The notes: a model not told the origin generated them from the sequence alone. A stretch of 64,000 nucleotides of DNA from Marinobacter pelagius (GCF_003315345.1 NZ_QNRO01000019.1:1-64000), one strand, 5' to 3'. Shown: positions 49,001-57,864, numbered from the stretch's first letter. Made by a program: numbers and translations.

Positions 49001-49528
49001 ATCACCGAACGCTTCCGTGAATTCCTGCGCATCGCCTTTGGCGAAGAGCACTATGAGGAAAACCTCCGCTTTGTCGAGCAGGCGCTGGGCAAGGACATTC
49101 GCAAGTACTTCCTGAAGGACTTCTACAACGACCACGTGCGTCGTTACAAGAAGCGGCCCATCTACTGGTTGTTCTCCTCACCCAAAGGCTCATTCAACGC
49201 GCTGATCTATATGCATCGCTACCAGCCACACACCGTGGGCACGGTGTTGAAGTACCTGCGCGATTTCAAAGACGAGAAGCTAAAAGCCCGGAAAAACCAT
49301 CTGGAGGCCCTGAGTATCAGCGCCGGGGCCTCCCAGGGTGAGAAGACCAAGGCCCTGAAAGAGATCGAGAAGATCAACAAAACCCTCGCCGAGCTGGATG
49401 ACTACGAGCGGGATGTGCTCTACCCACTGGCCACCGAACAGGTGGAAATTGATCTCGATGACGGGGTGAAGACCAATTATCCGAAATTTGGCGAAGCTTT
49501 AAAGAAGATTACCGGCCTCTCTGGCTAG
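46022..49528 (+). CDS. pglX: BREX-1 adenine-specific DNA methyltransferase PglX
   Basis: 1168 aa. SAM-binding motif KICDPACGSGHMLTYAFDLL (D291) and the catalytic VVVANPPYMDIS (N465-PPY). It methylates an adenine in a host-specific non-palindromic site, marking self DNA and providing target recognition. The region about residues 460-840 is the specificity part and is visibly lower in GC than both flanks. The C-terminal helical domain (from about 920) is conserved. No frameshift or homopolymer that would switch it off was seen. The ribosome site is weak (AAGG, far from the ATG). Confidence 0.95.
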   Translation: METAKLRKFAQFARRSLIEQVGAKLKLVLAEESPARRESSSAIKKLEEAIAEQGKEQVVERVAYIWFNRLVALRFMDVNRYNRIGVVSPAEGQFQPEILADAKMGHIDEEMVVENTRKRVFALLDGKMPSQDPQGEAYRLLVVAACNYWYSAMPFLFERIDDYTELLMPDDLLSGNSILAYTREAMTPVACEDVEVIGWLYQFYISEKKDQVFADLKKNKKVTPENIPAATQLFTPHWIVRYLVENSLGRLWMLNRPNSGLIEQMDYYIKPEEPETDFLRISSPEEIKICDPACGSGHMLTYAFDLLYAIYEEEGYEPGDIPAKILTHNLYGVEIDERAGELAAFALSMKARAKQRRFFRKPVQPNVVVLEKVTFTDSEMQDVAALVGKDFFTEELRETLRQFGQARNFGSLIVPRLREPAEMLRVIEARDFGGDLLLKEVQARVVSVLRMAEVLSQRYHVVVANPPYMDISSANQELKAWALKEFPDSSANLFALFMERGLQSSLRFGMLAMINMQAWMFLSSFSKLRRKLLSENTLLSMVHLGENAFDAIGGDVVSTTAFVFANAKIPNKKAEFLRLVNGKSEAEKECEFATGKDKRCAPYYFVAEVDDFSKLPGAPLSYWASNELRETFANSKKLSDFASPRKGMVTADNPRFIRLWFEVEHSKFAKGLPDRQAAHASGAKWFPYLKGGPFRRWYGNVEHVVNWEDDGYELLNMRGNGYKVGSTNHNLEYIFKPALSWTKITTGLVSFRSTGEGFLFDDASGLCPIHDPSLQAQFAALLNSPVVYSALGALNPTLNVNPGNLADIPVSVPTGAGAIADNCISRAKLDWDIYETSWDFTTIPLLSFTQRTDSLEASYASLRNHWREATQEQQRLEEENNRIFIDAYGLQDELTPDVPLEEVTLTCNPHYRYGNNKSEEALEALLLADTIRELVSYAVGCMFGRYSLEEPGLILANQGETIEDYLKRVPEPSFPADDDNVIPMLDGDWFTDDITERFREFLRIAFGEEHYEENLRFVEQALGKDIRKYFLKDFYNDHVRRYKKRPIYWLFSSPKGSFNALIYMHRYQPHTVGTVLKYLRDFKDEKLKARKNHLEALSISAGASQGEKTKALKEIEKINKTLAELDDYERDVLYPLATEQVEIDLDDGVKTNYPKFGEALKKITGLSG

Positions 49529-49538
49529 GAGCACAGGC

Positions 49539-50819
49539 ATGCATATCAACAAACTAACCTTGCAGCGCTTTCGTGGCGCTCAAGATCTACCGCTGGATCT
49601 GGATGACAAGCTTAATGTGTTTGTCGGCATGAATGGCACGGGTAAATCCAGCATTCTGGATGCCTCGGCCATCATGCTGTCCTGGCTGGCGAATCGGATT
49701 AAGCATGCGGGTGCGTCTGGGCGTCCGATTGCCGAATCCGATATCAGGAATGGTGAATCCTCCGCCAATCTGGCCATTCAGCTATGTGATGAGGGTACTT
49801 CCTTCGGCTGGAACTTGGCGAAGGTGCGTAAGGGGTACAGCAAAAAGGACCTGGCCTCTGTTCTGATTTCTGCATCCGAAACGGCCAAGGGTATTCAGGC
49901 CGGCATCACCGAACACAACGGGAAGGTAAACATCCCCTTGTTTGCTTACTACCCGGTGAATCGCGCTGTGTTGGATATTCCACTGCGTATCCGAGAAAAG
50001 CATCAGTTCGGGCTTCTTTCTGCTTACGAGGAGTCGCTAACCAGTGGCGCCAACTTCCGTACTTTCTTTGAATGGTTCCGGGAGCGTGAAGACCTTGAGA
50101 ACGAGAACCGCAAATACATAGATGATCTGATCAAGCCGGACGATTTCGAGTTCCCGGATTCGCAGCTAACGGCGGTGCGGCGGGCCCTTGAGATTTTCAT
50201 GCCGGACTTCCAAAACCTGACCGTAAGGCGCCAACCGCTGCGGATGGAGGTAACGAAGAAAGGCCAGCGGCTGACGGTAAACCAGCTTTCCGATGGCGAA
50301 AAATGCTTGATGGCCATGGTTGGCGACCTTGCCAGGCGCATGGCCATAGCCAACCCGGAGCGAGAAGATCCGCTGCTGGGAGATGGCATTGTGATGATCG
50401 ATGAAATTGATCTGCACCTGCATCCGAAATGGCAGCGCCTGGTGGTGCCCAGTTTGAGGGCGGTTTTCCCGAACTGTCAGTTTTTTATCTCCACTCATTC
50501 ACCGCATGTAATTACCCATGTGAAACCGGAGAATCTGTTCCTTATGAACATGACAGATGCCGGGGAATTGGAGATTGTTCGCCCGAATGAGTCCTACGGG
50601 AAGACGGTGGACAGGGTACTTGAAGATCTGATGGGCCTTGAGACCACACGCCCTGACCAAGTGGAAGATGCTCTTCGAGCTATTTACGGGCAAATCAATG
50701 ATGGCGAGCTTGATACTGCCAGAAAAGGCATTGCTGAATTGGAACGAGACATTGGCGAAGATCCGGAACTGGTAAAAGCCAAGGTGCTGATCAAACGCAA
50801 GGAGCTGATTGGCCGATGA
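49539..50819 (+). CDS. Septu-like AAA ATPase (PtuA type) inside the BREX operon
   Basis: 426 aa; ATG after AGGAG. Walker A VFVGMNGTGKSSIL (G30-S37), ABC-type signature VNQLSDGEKCLMAMVGDLARR, Walker B GIVMIDEIDLHLHPKWQ and the switch FISTHSPHVI. This is the SMC/RecF-like ATPase type paired with HNH proteins in Septu and in the effector pair of retron Ec78. The next gene is a TIGR02646-type HNH and overlaps it by 4 bases, so the pair is a two-gene defence module. It is 10 bases after pglX. Confidence 0.8.
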   Translation: MHINKLTLQRFRGAQDLPLDLDDKLNVFVGMNGTGKSSILDASAIMLSWLANRIKHAGASGRPIAESDIRNGESSANLAIQLCDEGTSFGWNLAKVRKGYSKKDLASVLISASETAKGIQAGITEHNGKVNIPLFAYYPVNRAVLDIPLRIREKHQFGLLSAYEESLTSGANFRTFFEWFREREDLENENRKYIDDLIKPDDFEFPDSQLTAVRRALEIFMPDFQNLTVRRQPLRMEVTKKGQRLTVNQLSDGEKCLMAMVGDLARRMAIANPEREDPLLGDGIVMIDEIDLHLHPKWQRLVVPSLRAVFPNCQFFISTHSPHVITHVKPENLFLMNMTDAGELEIVRPNESYGKTVDRVLEDLMGLETTRPDQVEDALRAIYGQINDGELDTARKGIAELERDIGEDPELVKAKVLIKRKELIGR

Positions 50820-51457
50820 AGTATGTGGAGAAGCGCCACGAACCTGAAGTTTTTACGCAATGGAAGGCTCTGGCCAATGTCAATGAAGACTGGCAGCCTA
50901 CCTATGGCGACCTGAGGGGTGAGCCCAAAGCCTCGGTAAAGAGATCATTGATGCGGGAGCAGGGTTACATCTGCTGCTATTGTGAACGCCGGTTAACCGA
51001 GGGCGATTCCCACATAGAACACTTTCAGCCTCAGAGTGACCCGACTGTGGATCCGCTGGATTACGGCAATCTTTTGTGCTCCTGCCAGAATCAGATCAGA
51101 AAGGGTGAGCCCCGTCACTGCGGTAACCTGAAAGGCGACTGGTTTGACCCCGAGCTGTTGATATCTCCGCTGGATGCGAATTGTGAGCCCCGGTTTGGTT
51201 TTGAAGGTGATGGTTGGATTAAACCTGCTGACAATAACGACCGGGCGGCCTGTGAAACCATTACCCGACTGGGCCTCGACCTGCCCAAGTTGAATGAGTT
51301 GAGAGCTGGAGCAATTGAGCCTTTCCTGGATGATAGCTTGAGCCATGATGAGCTGGGTCAGTTCGTGTCGGGCTACTTAACCATGGGAGCAGACGGCCGT
51401 TTCGGTGAGTTCTGGACCACCATCAAATACCTGTTTGGGGACTATGCCGCCGCATGA
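50816..51457 (+). CDS. HNH endonuclease, TIGR02646 (PtuB-like)
   Basis: 213 aa. ICCYCERRL (C53/C56) and SHIEHFQPQSD (H66, H69) followed by YGNLLCSCQN are the HNH core of the TIGR02646 family, known as PtuB and as the retron-associated nuclease. It is translationally coupled to the ATPase (ATGA). In the known systems the ATPase restrains the nuclease until phage infection, then the nuclease cuts DNA or tRNA. Target unknown here. Confidence 0.8.
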   Translation: MKYVEKRHEPEVFTQWKALANVNEDWQPTYGDLRGEPKASVKRSLMREQGYICCYCERRLTEGDSHIEHFQPQSDPTVDPLDYGNLLCSCQNQIRKGEPRHCGNLKGDWFDPELLISPLDANCEPRFGFEGDGWIKPADNNDRAACETITRLGLDLPKLNELRAGAIEPFLDDSLSHDELGQFVSGYLTMGADGRFGEFWTTIKYLFGDYAAA

Positions 51458-51466
51458 GTAATCGAA

Positions 51467-51506
51467 TTTCCCAGGCCTCTCATGAATATCCCAGGTCGCT
51501 CATGAA
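51467..51506. repeat. tandem 20-base repeat between the two inserted modules
   Basis: Two adjacent 20-base units, 17 of 20 positions equal, each with TCCCAGG near its start and ending in CTCATGAA. They lie between the HNH stop and the next ribosome site. Confidence 0.75.
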
Positions 51507-51518
51507 GGAGGGCTACCT

Positions 51519-52631
51519 ATGAAATTGAAAGAAATTGCCGTTAAAGGCTTTAAATCCATCAGCAATCACGACTACGAGCGTATTGCCTTTAACGATGTCA
51601 CGGTGCTGTTGGGGGCGAATGGCTCCGGGAAAAGTAACCTGATTTCACTGTTCCGGCTGTTGGGATTTATGACCACTGGTGCTCTGCAGCAGTACGTTGG
51701 CAGGCAGGGCGTCAGCCAGCTTCTGTTTTATGGCCCAAAGGTGACCGAATCGCTGAGTTTCAGCGTGAAACTGGAAGATGACAGCACCACGGACTCCTAC
51801 GATGTAAAGCTATCGTATGGGTTGCCGGACCGGCTGTTCGTCAGCGGTGAACAGGTAAGCTATCACAAGGCCGGTCACCCCAGACCGCAGGAATACTTTC
51901 TGTCCAGTGGTGGCCCCGAAGCGGATCTGGGGCAGGATGATCGGCCCACCAGTAAAGTGCTTACCGGTCTGCTCAGAGGCATACAAACCTTCCAGTTTCA
52001 CGACACATCCGACACCGCCCGAATCAAGGACCGGGTGTACGTTGATGATGTGTCCTACCTGCGCAGCGATGGGGGCAACCTCGCGGCCTTCCTCAAGATG
52101 TTGAAGGAGTCGGACAGCTATCGTCCTTACTACGAACGAATTGTCCGGCATATTCGCAAGATTATGCCGCAGTTCAACGACTTCGTACTGGATACCCTTC
52201 CTGGCAATGACCGTTTCGTGCGACTGAACTGGTCTGATACCTACCGCCAGGATTATCTTTTTGGTCCGGATCAGATTTCCGACGGGTCTCTTCGCTTCAT
52301 GGCGCTGACCACACTACTGTTGCAGCCACCGGCGTTGCTTCCAAAAGTGATCGTTCTGGATGAGCCGGAGTTGGGTCTGCATCCGGCTGCCACGCTTGAG
52401 CTTGCCGGTATGATCAAACGTGCATCCCAGAAAACGCAGGTGGTCCTGGCCACCCAGTCCACACGGCTGGTGGATGAATTCCTGCCGGAGCAGATTGTGA
52501 TTGTGGAGCGCGATTCAAAGACCGGCGCCAGCTCGTTCCACCGTCTGGAAGCGGAGGCGCTGGGTGAATGGTTGCAACGGTACAGCCTCTCGGAGCTTTG
52601 GGAGAAAAATGTGTTGGGAGGGCAGCCGTGA
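51519..52631 (+). CDS. AAA family ATPase partner of DUF4276
   Basis: 370 aa; ATG after AGGAGGG. Walker A VLLGANGSGKSNLISLFRLL (G32-S39), QISDGSLRFMALTTLLLQPP (signature) and VIVLDEPELGLHPAATLELAGMIKRASQKTQVVLATQSTRLVDEF (Walker B and switch). An SMC/RecF-like ATPase of the kind that pairs with a TOPRIM-like DUF4276 protein. Overlaps the next gene by 4 bases (GTGA). Confidence 0.82.
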   Translation: MKLKEIAVKGFKSISNHDYERIAFNDVTVLLGANGSGKSNLISLFRLLGFMTTGALQQYVGRQGVSQLLFYGPKVTESLSFSVKLEDDSTTDSYDVKLSYGLPDRLFVSGEQVSYHKAGHPRPQEYFLSSGGPEADLGQDDRPTSKVLTGLLRGIQTFQFHDTSDTARIKDRVYVDDVSYLRSDGGNLAAFLKMLKESDSYRPYYERIVRHIRKIMPQFNDFVLDTLPGNDRFVRLNWSDTYRQDYLFGPDQISDGSLRFMALTTLLLQPPALLPKVIVLDEPELGLHPAATLELAGMIKRASQKTQVVLATQSTRLVDEFLPEQIVIVERDSKTGASSFHRLEAEALGEWLQRYSLSELWEKNVLGGQP

Positions 52632-53305
52632 TTCGACTGCACATAACCGCAGAGGGCCAGACCGAGAAAGCCTTCGTCGACCAGGTTTTGACACCCCATC
52701 TGGCGCACTTTGATGTCTACACCGACGCGCGCTGTGTGTTAACGAGCAAGGACAAACGGGCAGCCAAAGAATACCGGGGTGGCTTGATCAGTTACCAGAA
52801 GGCAAAAGCAGACATCGAAACCTGGATGAAGGAAGACGCCAACCAGGAATGCTGGTTTACCAGCATGTTCGATTTATATGCCTTGCCAGACGATTTCCCA
52901 GGATTTGACGAGGCGGAACGGCTGGAGCCTTATCAAAGGATCGAACGGCTCGAAGCTGCTTTTGGCAATGAAATGAACAAGCCAAACTTTATTCCCTATA
53001 TCCAGTTGCATGAATTTGAAAGCCTGATTCTGGCTGACCCGGCCAAGCTGGATTGGGAGTACCTGGAGCACGACCAGCCAATTGGAAATCTAGTGAAGAT
53101 GGTCGGCTCCCAAAATCCGGAGCTCATCAATGACGGTCGAGAAACAGCGCCATCAAAACGAATTCTCAAAGAGATACCGGAGTACGACAAGGTGACATCA
53201 GGGGTATCGGTTGCGGCTCACATCGGCCTCGGTGCTCTGCGGGCCTCATGCAAACACTTTGATGAGTGGGTGTCGCGCTTGGAGAAGCTCGGGGGCAAAG
53301 AATGA
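52628..53305 (+). CDS. DUF4276 family TOPRIM-like protein
   Basis: 225 aa from the GTG after GGGAGGG. IRLHITAEGQTEKAFVDQVL at the N-terminus is the DUF4276 signature (E-G-x-T-E), and IPYIQLHEFESLILADP is the second one. The fold is TOPRIM-like, so a nuclease is possible. With the ATPase before it, it resembles an OLD/Gabija-like split ATPase-nuclease pair. Its stop overlaps the pglZ start (ATGA), so the module is coupled to BREX. Confidence 0.78.
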   Translation: MIRLHITAEGQTEKAFVDQVLTPHLAHFDVYTDARCVLTSKDKRAAKEYRGGLISYQKAKADIETWMKEDANQECWFTSMFDLYALPDDFPGFDEAERLEPYQRIERLEAAFGNEMNKPNFIPYIQLHEFESLILADPAKLDWEYLEHDQPIGNLVKMVGSQNPELINDGRETAPSKRILKEIPEYDKVTSGVSVAAHIGLGALRASCKHFDEWVSRLEKLGGKE

Positions 53306-55800
53306 GCCAGCAAATCAATTATGCGCTGGGCAGGCTTTTCGATAAGCACCGGGTTGTGTTCTGGTACGACACCAAGCAAGAGCTGCGCAGTGACTTCGAG
53401 GCGGTTTCCATTCCGGACGTGGAGAAGCTGGAGATCGCCAACAACGAGTACGGCCTGAAACATCGCATCCTGCGGGAGGCACCGGAACAGAAATTCTTGC
53501 TGTACAAAGAAGGGCCACAACCGGAGGATCTGGACAACTGGTTGCTGGACGTACAGCTGGCCCACGGCGAGTTCCGGACCGACCAGGTGGCCATCTGGCT
53601 GTCCGAGTTGGAGTTGGGCCTGGAGTTCGCCGAGATAGCTCAGGCCCATACGGAGTTCTTTCAGGCGATCAAGCGCAAGGAGGCACTGAAGAAGTTGCTG
53701 AAGCCGGACGATACCGCCGGCCAGCTGCGCCTGAAGATGCTGGCCGTGTGTGCCGGTAGCGAGCCCCGTATGGACTCGGTGGTGGAAACCCTGCTGCAGC
53801 AACTGGCTGAAGACCGTGATGATGGCATCCGGCTGATTGAGCGCTGTGGTCTGGGCAGCTTCCTGTGGGAGCAACTGACCCGTTTCTACGGCTACGAGGC
53901 CAGTGAACCCAGCCTGCGCGATTTCGTGATCGAGCTGTTCAAGTCCTGCTACGCCATGGGTACCGATGGCGATGTCAAACTGACCGGCGACGCCCTGGTG
54001 TTCCTCAAGCGCTGGAAAGACAGCCGGCAGTTCGAGCAGGGGTTTGAAACCCTGTCTGCCGAGTGTGCCGAGGTGCTGGGCATTGAGCAGGATCTGGGTA
54101 AGCGGGACTTCCGGGACCTGGTTGAGCTGGATTACTTCCGGCTAATCGACCAGAAGATTATCAGTGACCTGGTGCGGGCGGTGGTAGGCCGCACGGTCAC
54201 TAGTGGCGATGTGGCATTGTGGGTACGGCAGCGGCGCCAGGGCCACTGGTACGGGGAGTTCCGCCACCTGTATGAAGCCATTGAGTTTGCGGCCCGTTTT
54301 GTCCAGATGCTCGGTGAGGCTCGTCTCACCATGGACAGCCTCTCCGACGGCGTTCAGCGATACAGCCGTTCCTGGTTCCAGTTGGATCAGCTCTACCGCA
54401 AATTTACCTACCATGTGCGCATGTCCGGCCAGGCATCGTTAATGGGCGATCTCAGTGAGCAGGTGGAGAATTTGTATTCCAACAACTACCTGCTCAAGCT
54501 GGGCGACGGCTTCCAGGTTCACGTGGATGCCGCGCCGCGCTGGGAGGCCTATCCGGTCGTTCAGCAAACAGCCTTTTTCGAGCACTGGGTTCGCCCGTAC
54601 CTGTGCAAGGACAAACGGATCTGCGTGATCATTTCCGACGCCATGCGCTATGAGATTGGTGATGAGCTGCTGGGCCTTATCCGGCAGGAAGATCGCTACA
54701 GCGCGGAGCTTGAACCGGCACTCTCGACCCTTCCCAGCTATACCCAGCTCGGTATGGCGGCGCTACTGCCCAACAAGTCCCTGGCAATCGCCGACAACGA
54801 TACCGGTACGGTACTGGTGGATGGCCAAAGCTCACAGGGCACGGTCAACCGTACCAAAATCCTGCAGGCCGCCTTGGATGGTCGGGGCCAGGCCGTCAAG
54901 GCGGAGGATTTTATGCAGCTCAACCGGGAAGACAGCCGTGAGCTGCTCAAGGGTAATGATGTGCTGTACATCTACCACAACCGCATCGATCACACCGGCG
55001 ACAAGATGCATTCAGAGGGGCAGGCCTTTGAAGCCGCAGAACAAACCCTGGATGACCTGATTCGACTGATCAAGAAGCTCACGGCGGCCAACGCCAATAA
55101 CCTGCTGATCACCGCTGACCATGGCTTTATTTACCAGAACCGTGAGCTGGATGAGAGTGATTTCCTGGGCGATGCCGTTTCTGGCGATGATATTCGCTAC
55201 CGGGACCGTCGGTTCGTGCTGGGTAAGGGGCTGTCCGCCTCTCCGGCCTTCCATCACTTCTCGTCTGAGCAGCTTGGGCTGGATGGCGATATGGAAGTGC
55301 AGATTCCCAAGTCCATCAACCGGCTGCGTCTTAAAGGCTCTGGCAGCCGCTTTGTGCATGGCGGCGCATCCCTTCAGGAGGTTGTGATTCCAGTCCTGAA
55401 GGTTAACAAGAAGCGCCAGAGTGATGTCAGCGCCGTTGAGGTGGACATCCTGCGTGGGGCCAGCTCGGTGATCACTTCCGGCCAACTGGCCGTCACCTTG
55501 TATCAGTCCGGACCGGTTACCGAGAAAGTACAGCCTCGCCACCTGCGGGCTGGGATTTATACCCAGTCAGGGGAGTTGATTTCGGACAGTCACGAACTGT
55601 CGTTTGACCTGACCTCGGAGAACCCCCGCGAGCGGGAGCTTCAGGTGCGCTTTGTGCTCAGCCGCAAGGCGGACGAGGCCAACGGCCAGGAGGTTTTCCT
55701 GAAGCTGGAAGAACAGCACGCCGGCACCTCCCACTACAAGGAATACAAGTCGCTCAGGTATTTGATGCGGCGGTCCTTTACCAGCGATTTTGATTTCTGA
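53302..55800 (+). CDS. pglZ: BREX-1 phosphatase-like protein PglZ
   Basis: 832 aa from MSQQINYALGRLFDKHRVVFWYD, the normal N-terminus. Alkaline-phosphatase superfamily core with VIISDAMRYEIGDELL (metal-binding D446), LLITADHGFIYQNRE and FVHGGASLQEVVIPVLKV. Defining protein of BREX, essential for defence and methylation. The upstream overlap with DUF4276 is unusual since pglZ normally follows pglX directly. Confidence 0.94.
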   Translation: MSQQINYALGRLFDKHRVVFWYDTKQELRSDFEAVSIPDVEKLEIANNEYGLKHRILREAPEQKFLLYKEGPQPEDLDNWLLDVQLAHGEFRTDQVAIWLSELELGLEFAEIAQAHTEFFQAIKRKEALKKLLKPDDTAGQLRLKMLAVCAGSEPRMDSVVETLLQQLAEDRDDGIRLIERCGLGSFLWEQLTRFYGYEASEPSLRDFVIELFKSCYAMGTDGDVKLTGDALVFLKRWKDSRQFEQGFETLSAECAEVLGIEQDLGKRDFRDLVELDYFRLIDQKIISDLVRAVVGRTVTSGDVALWVRQRRQGHWYGEFRHLYEAIEFAARFVQMLGEARLTMDSLSDGVQRYSRSWFQLDQLYRKFTYHVRMSGQASLMGDLSEQVENLYSNNYLLKLGDGFQVHVDAAPRWEAYPVVQQTAFFEHWVRPYLCKDKRICVIISDAMRYEIGDELLGLIRQEDRYSAELEPALSTLPSYTQLGMAALLPNKSLAIADNDTGTVLVDGQSSQGTVNRTKILQAALDGRGQAVKAEDFMQLNREDSRELLKGNDVLYIYHNRIDHTGDKMHSEGQAFEAAEQTLDDLIRLIKKLTAANANNLLITADHGFIYQNRELDESDFLGDAVSGDDIRYRDRRFVLGKGLSASPAFHHFSSEQLGLDGDMEVQIPKSINRLRLKGSGSRFVHGGASLQEVVIPVLKVNKKRQSDVSAVEVDILRGASSVITSGQLAVTLYQSGPVTEKVQPRHLRAGIYTQSGELISDSHELSFDLTSENPRERELQVRFVLSRKADEANGQEVFLKLEEQHAGTSHYKEYKSLRYLMRRSFTSDFDF

Positions 55801-55812
55801 GGGTTATAGCCA

Positions 55813-57864
55813 ATGAGTACGCTTGACCAAAAGATCAACGAACACTTCCCCGGGTTGGTGGTGCGCAAAGACCTGGTGAAAACGGTCAAGGGCAACGCCA
55901 TCGTTCCCTCATACGTGCTGGAGTATCTGCTCGGCCAATACTGCGCCACTAACGACGAGGCCACGATTAAAACAGGGATTGAAACGGTCAAGGAGATTCT
56001 GGCCAAGCACTATGTCCACCGGAACGAGGCCGGACTGGTGCGCTCGAATATCAAGGAAAAGGGGCGCTACAAGGTTATCGACAAGATCAGTGTGGCCCTG
56101 AATGAGAAGACGGATGCCTACGAGGCGCAGTTTTCCAACCTGGGAATCAAGAAGGTATTGGTGGATTCTGGGACCGTCAAGGCCCACCCCAAACTGCTGG
56201 TAAGCGGCGTATGGTGCATTGCGGACATCGAATACGTATTTTCTGAAGACCAGAACGTCAGCCCCTGGATTCTGTCCACCCTCAAGCCGATTCAGCTATC
56301 GCACTTCGACTACGACGCCTACGTTGCCGCGCGGCAGCAGTTCAGCACCGATGAGTGGATTGACCTGCTGATCCAGAGTATCGGCTTTAACCCGGAGATG
56401 TTCGGACGGCGCAGCAAGCTGACGCAACTGGTCCGATTGATTCCGTTCTGCGAGCGGAACTACAACCTTATCGAACTTGGCCCCAAGGGGACGGGTAAAT
56501 CCCACGTTTACTCCGAATTCTCGCCCCATGGGATCCTGGTTTCCGGTGGTGAAGTCACCGTACCCAAGCTGTTTGTGAATAACTCCAGCGGCAAAATCGG
56601 CCTGGTGGGCTACTGGGATTGCGTGGCCTTTGACGAATTCGCCGGTAAACAGAAGCGAGTCGACAAGGCCCTGGTCGACATCATGAAGAACTACATGGCC
56701 AACAAGTCCTTCTCCCGTGGCGTGGAAACCCTGGGCGCCGAGGCGTCCATGGTGTTCGTGGGGAACACCCGGCACACTGTTCCTTACATGCTGAAGCATT
56801 CAGACCTGTTCGATGAACTGCCGGACAAGTTCTACGATTCTGCCTTTCTGGACCGGATCCACTTCTATATTCCGGGATGGGAGGTCGACATCATCCGGGG
56901 CGAGATGTTCTCCGACGGCTATGGCTTCGTGGTGGACTACCTTGCAGAAATCCTGCGCTCGATGCGGAACTACGATTACTCCGACCAGTATAAGGAGCAC
57001 TTTACCCTTTCTTCGGATATCTCGACCCGTGATCGGGACGGTATTAACAAGACCTTTTCCGGCTTGATGAAGATCCTGTTCCCCCAGGGGGGAGCGACCA
57101 GGGAAGAGGTTGAAGAAGTGCTGCGCTTTGCCATTGAGGGGCGCAAGCGGGTCAAGGACCAGTTACAGCGGATTGATACCACCTACGGCGAAGTACGCTT
57201 TTCCTATCAGGATCAACAAGGCCAGGAAATACTGGTCACGACACTTGAGGAGGAAGAGTACCCAGGCTACTACCACCAGACGGTCTCGACTCCTGATGAC
57301 GAGGGAGTAGAACCCGAGCCAACAGCGGACGTTAAAGGTGTCGAGCCAGAAGAGCTGAATGCCCCCGAGCCAGTACTGGAAGAAAAGCACCTGACCTTCC
57401 AGGAAAATCAGAAGGGCATCTCATTCGACGGCTTGTTTGGCGCATACCTGAAAGGAGCCAGCAAGATCACCGTCACAGACCCCTACATCCGGCTTTTCTA
57501 CCAGATCCGCAATTTCATGGAGTTTCTCGAAGCCATCGTGAAGAACAAGGCCGAAGAAGATGAAGTGGAGGTTCACCTCGTCACCGTCAGGGACGAGTTC
57601 AAGGGTGACCTGCAAGACGAGAGTTTTGAAAAAATCCAGGAATCCGCTCGCACCGTGGGCATCGACTTCACCTGGGCGTTTGACGAAAGCGGCACCATTC
57701 ACGCCCGTCATATCGTTACGGACCACGGCTGGAAGATATCGCTGGATCGGGGGTTGGACATCTTCCAGCACTACGAGATGAATGAAGCCTTCGCGTTTGC
57801 CAACCGGTTGCAGCAGTTTCGGTCTAGCAAGGCCTTCGAAATTACCTTCATCAAACAGTCATAG
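55813..57864 (+). CDS. brxL: BREX Lon-like protease/ATPase BrxL
   Basis: 683 aa. Walker A YNLIELGPKGTGKSHVYSEF (K229), GILVSGGEVTVPKLF, and DCVAFDEFAGKQKRVDKALVDIMKNYM. BrxL forms hexameric rings on DNA and is needed for phage defence but not for methylation. Starts 12 bases after pglZ with GAGGG. Last gene of the BREX operon. Residues 480-530 (EPEPTADVKGVEPEELNAPEPVLEE) are an acidic linker before the C-terminal Lon-like domain. Confidence 0.94.
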   Translation: MSTLDQKINEHFPGLVVRKDLVKTVKGNAIVPSYVLEYLLGQYCATNDEATIKTGIETVKEILAKHYVHRNEAGLVRSNIKEKGRYKVIDKISVALNEKTDAYEAQFSNLGIKKVLVDSGTVKAHPKLLVSGVWCIADIEYVFSEDQNVSPWILSTLKPIQLSHFDYDAYVAARQQFSTDEWIDLLIQSIGFNPEMFGRRSKLTQLVRLIPFCERNYNLIELGPKGTGKSHVYSEFSPHGILVSGGEVTVPKLFVNNSSGKIGLVGYWDCVAFDEFAGKQKRVDKALVDIMKNYMANKSFSRGVETLGAEASMVFVGNTRHTVPYMLKHSDLFDELPDKFYDSAFLDRIHFYIPGWEVDIIRGEMFSDGYGFVVDYLAEILRSMRNYDYSDQYKEHFTLSSDISTRDRDGINKTFSGLMKILFPQGGATREEVEEVLRFAIEGRKRVKDQLQRIDTTYGEVRFSYQDQQGQEILVTTLEEEEYPGYYHQTVSTPDDEGVEPEPTADVKGVEPEELNAPEPVLEEKHLTFQENQKGISFDGLFGAYLKGASKITVTDPYIRLFYQIRNFMEFLEAIVKNKAEEDEVEVHLVTVRDEFKGDLQDESFEKIQESARTVGIDFTWAFDESGTIHARHIVTDHGWKISLDRGLDIFQHYEMNEAFAFANRLQQFRSSKAFEITFIKQS

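Noticed and set aside
49539..51457. A retron of the Ec78 type
   Set aside because: The ATPase and HNH match the effector pair, but there is no reverse transcriptase or msr/msd-like segment nearby.
51467..51506. CRISPR-like repeat
   Set aside because: Only two directly adjacent units, no spacers and no cas genes in the window.
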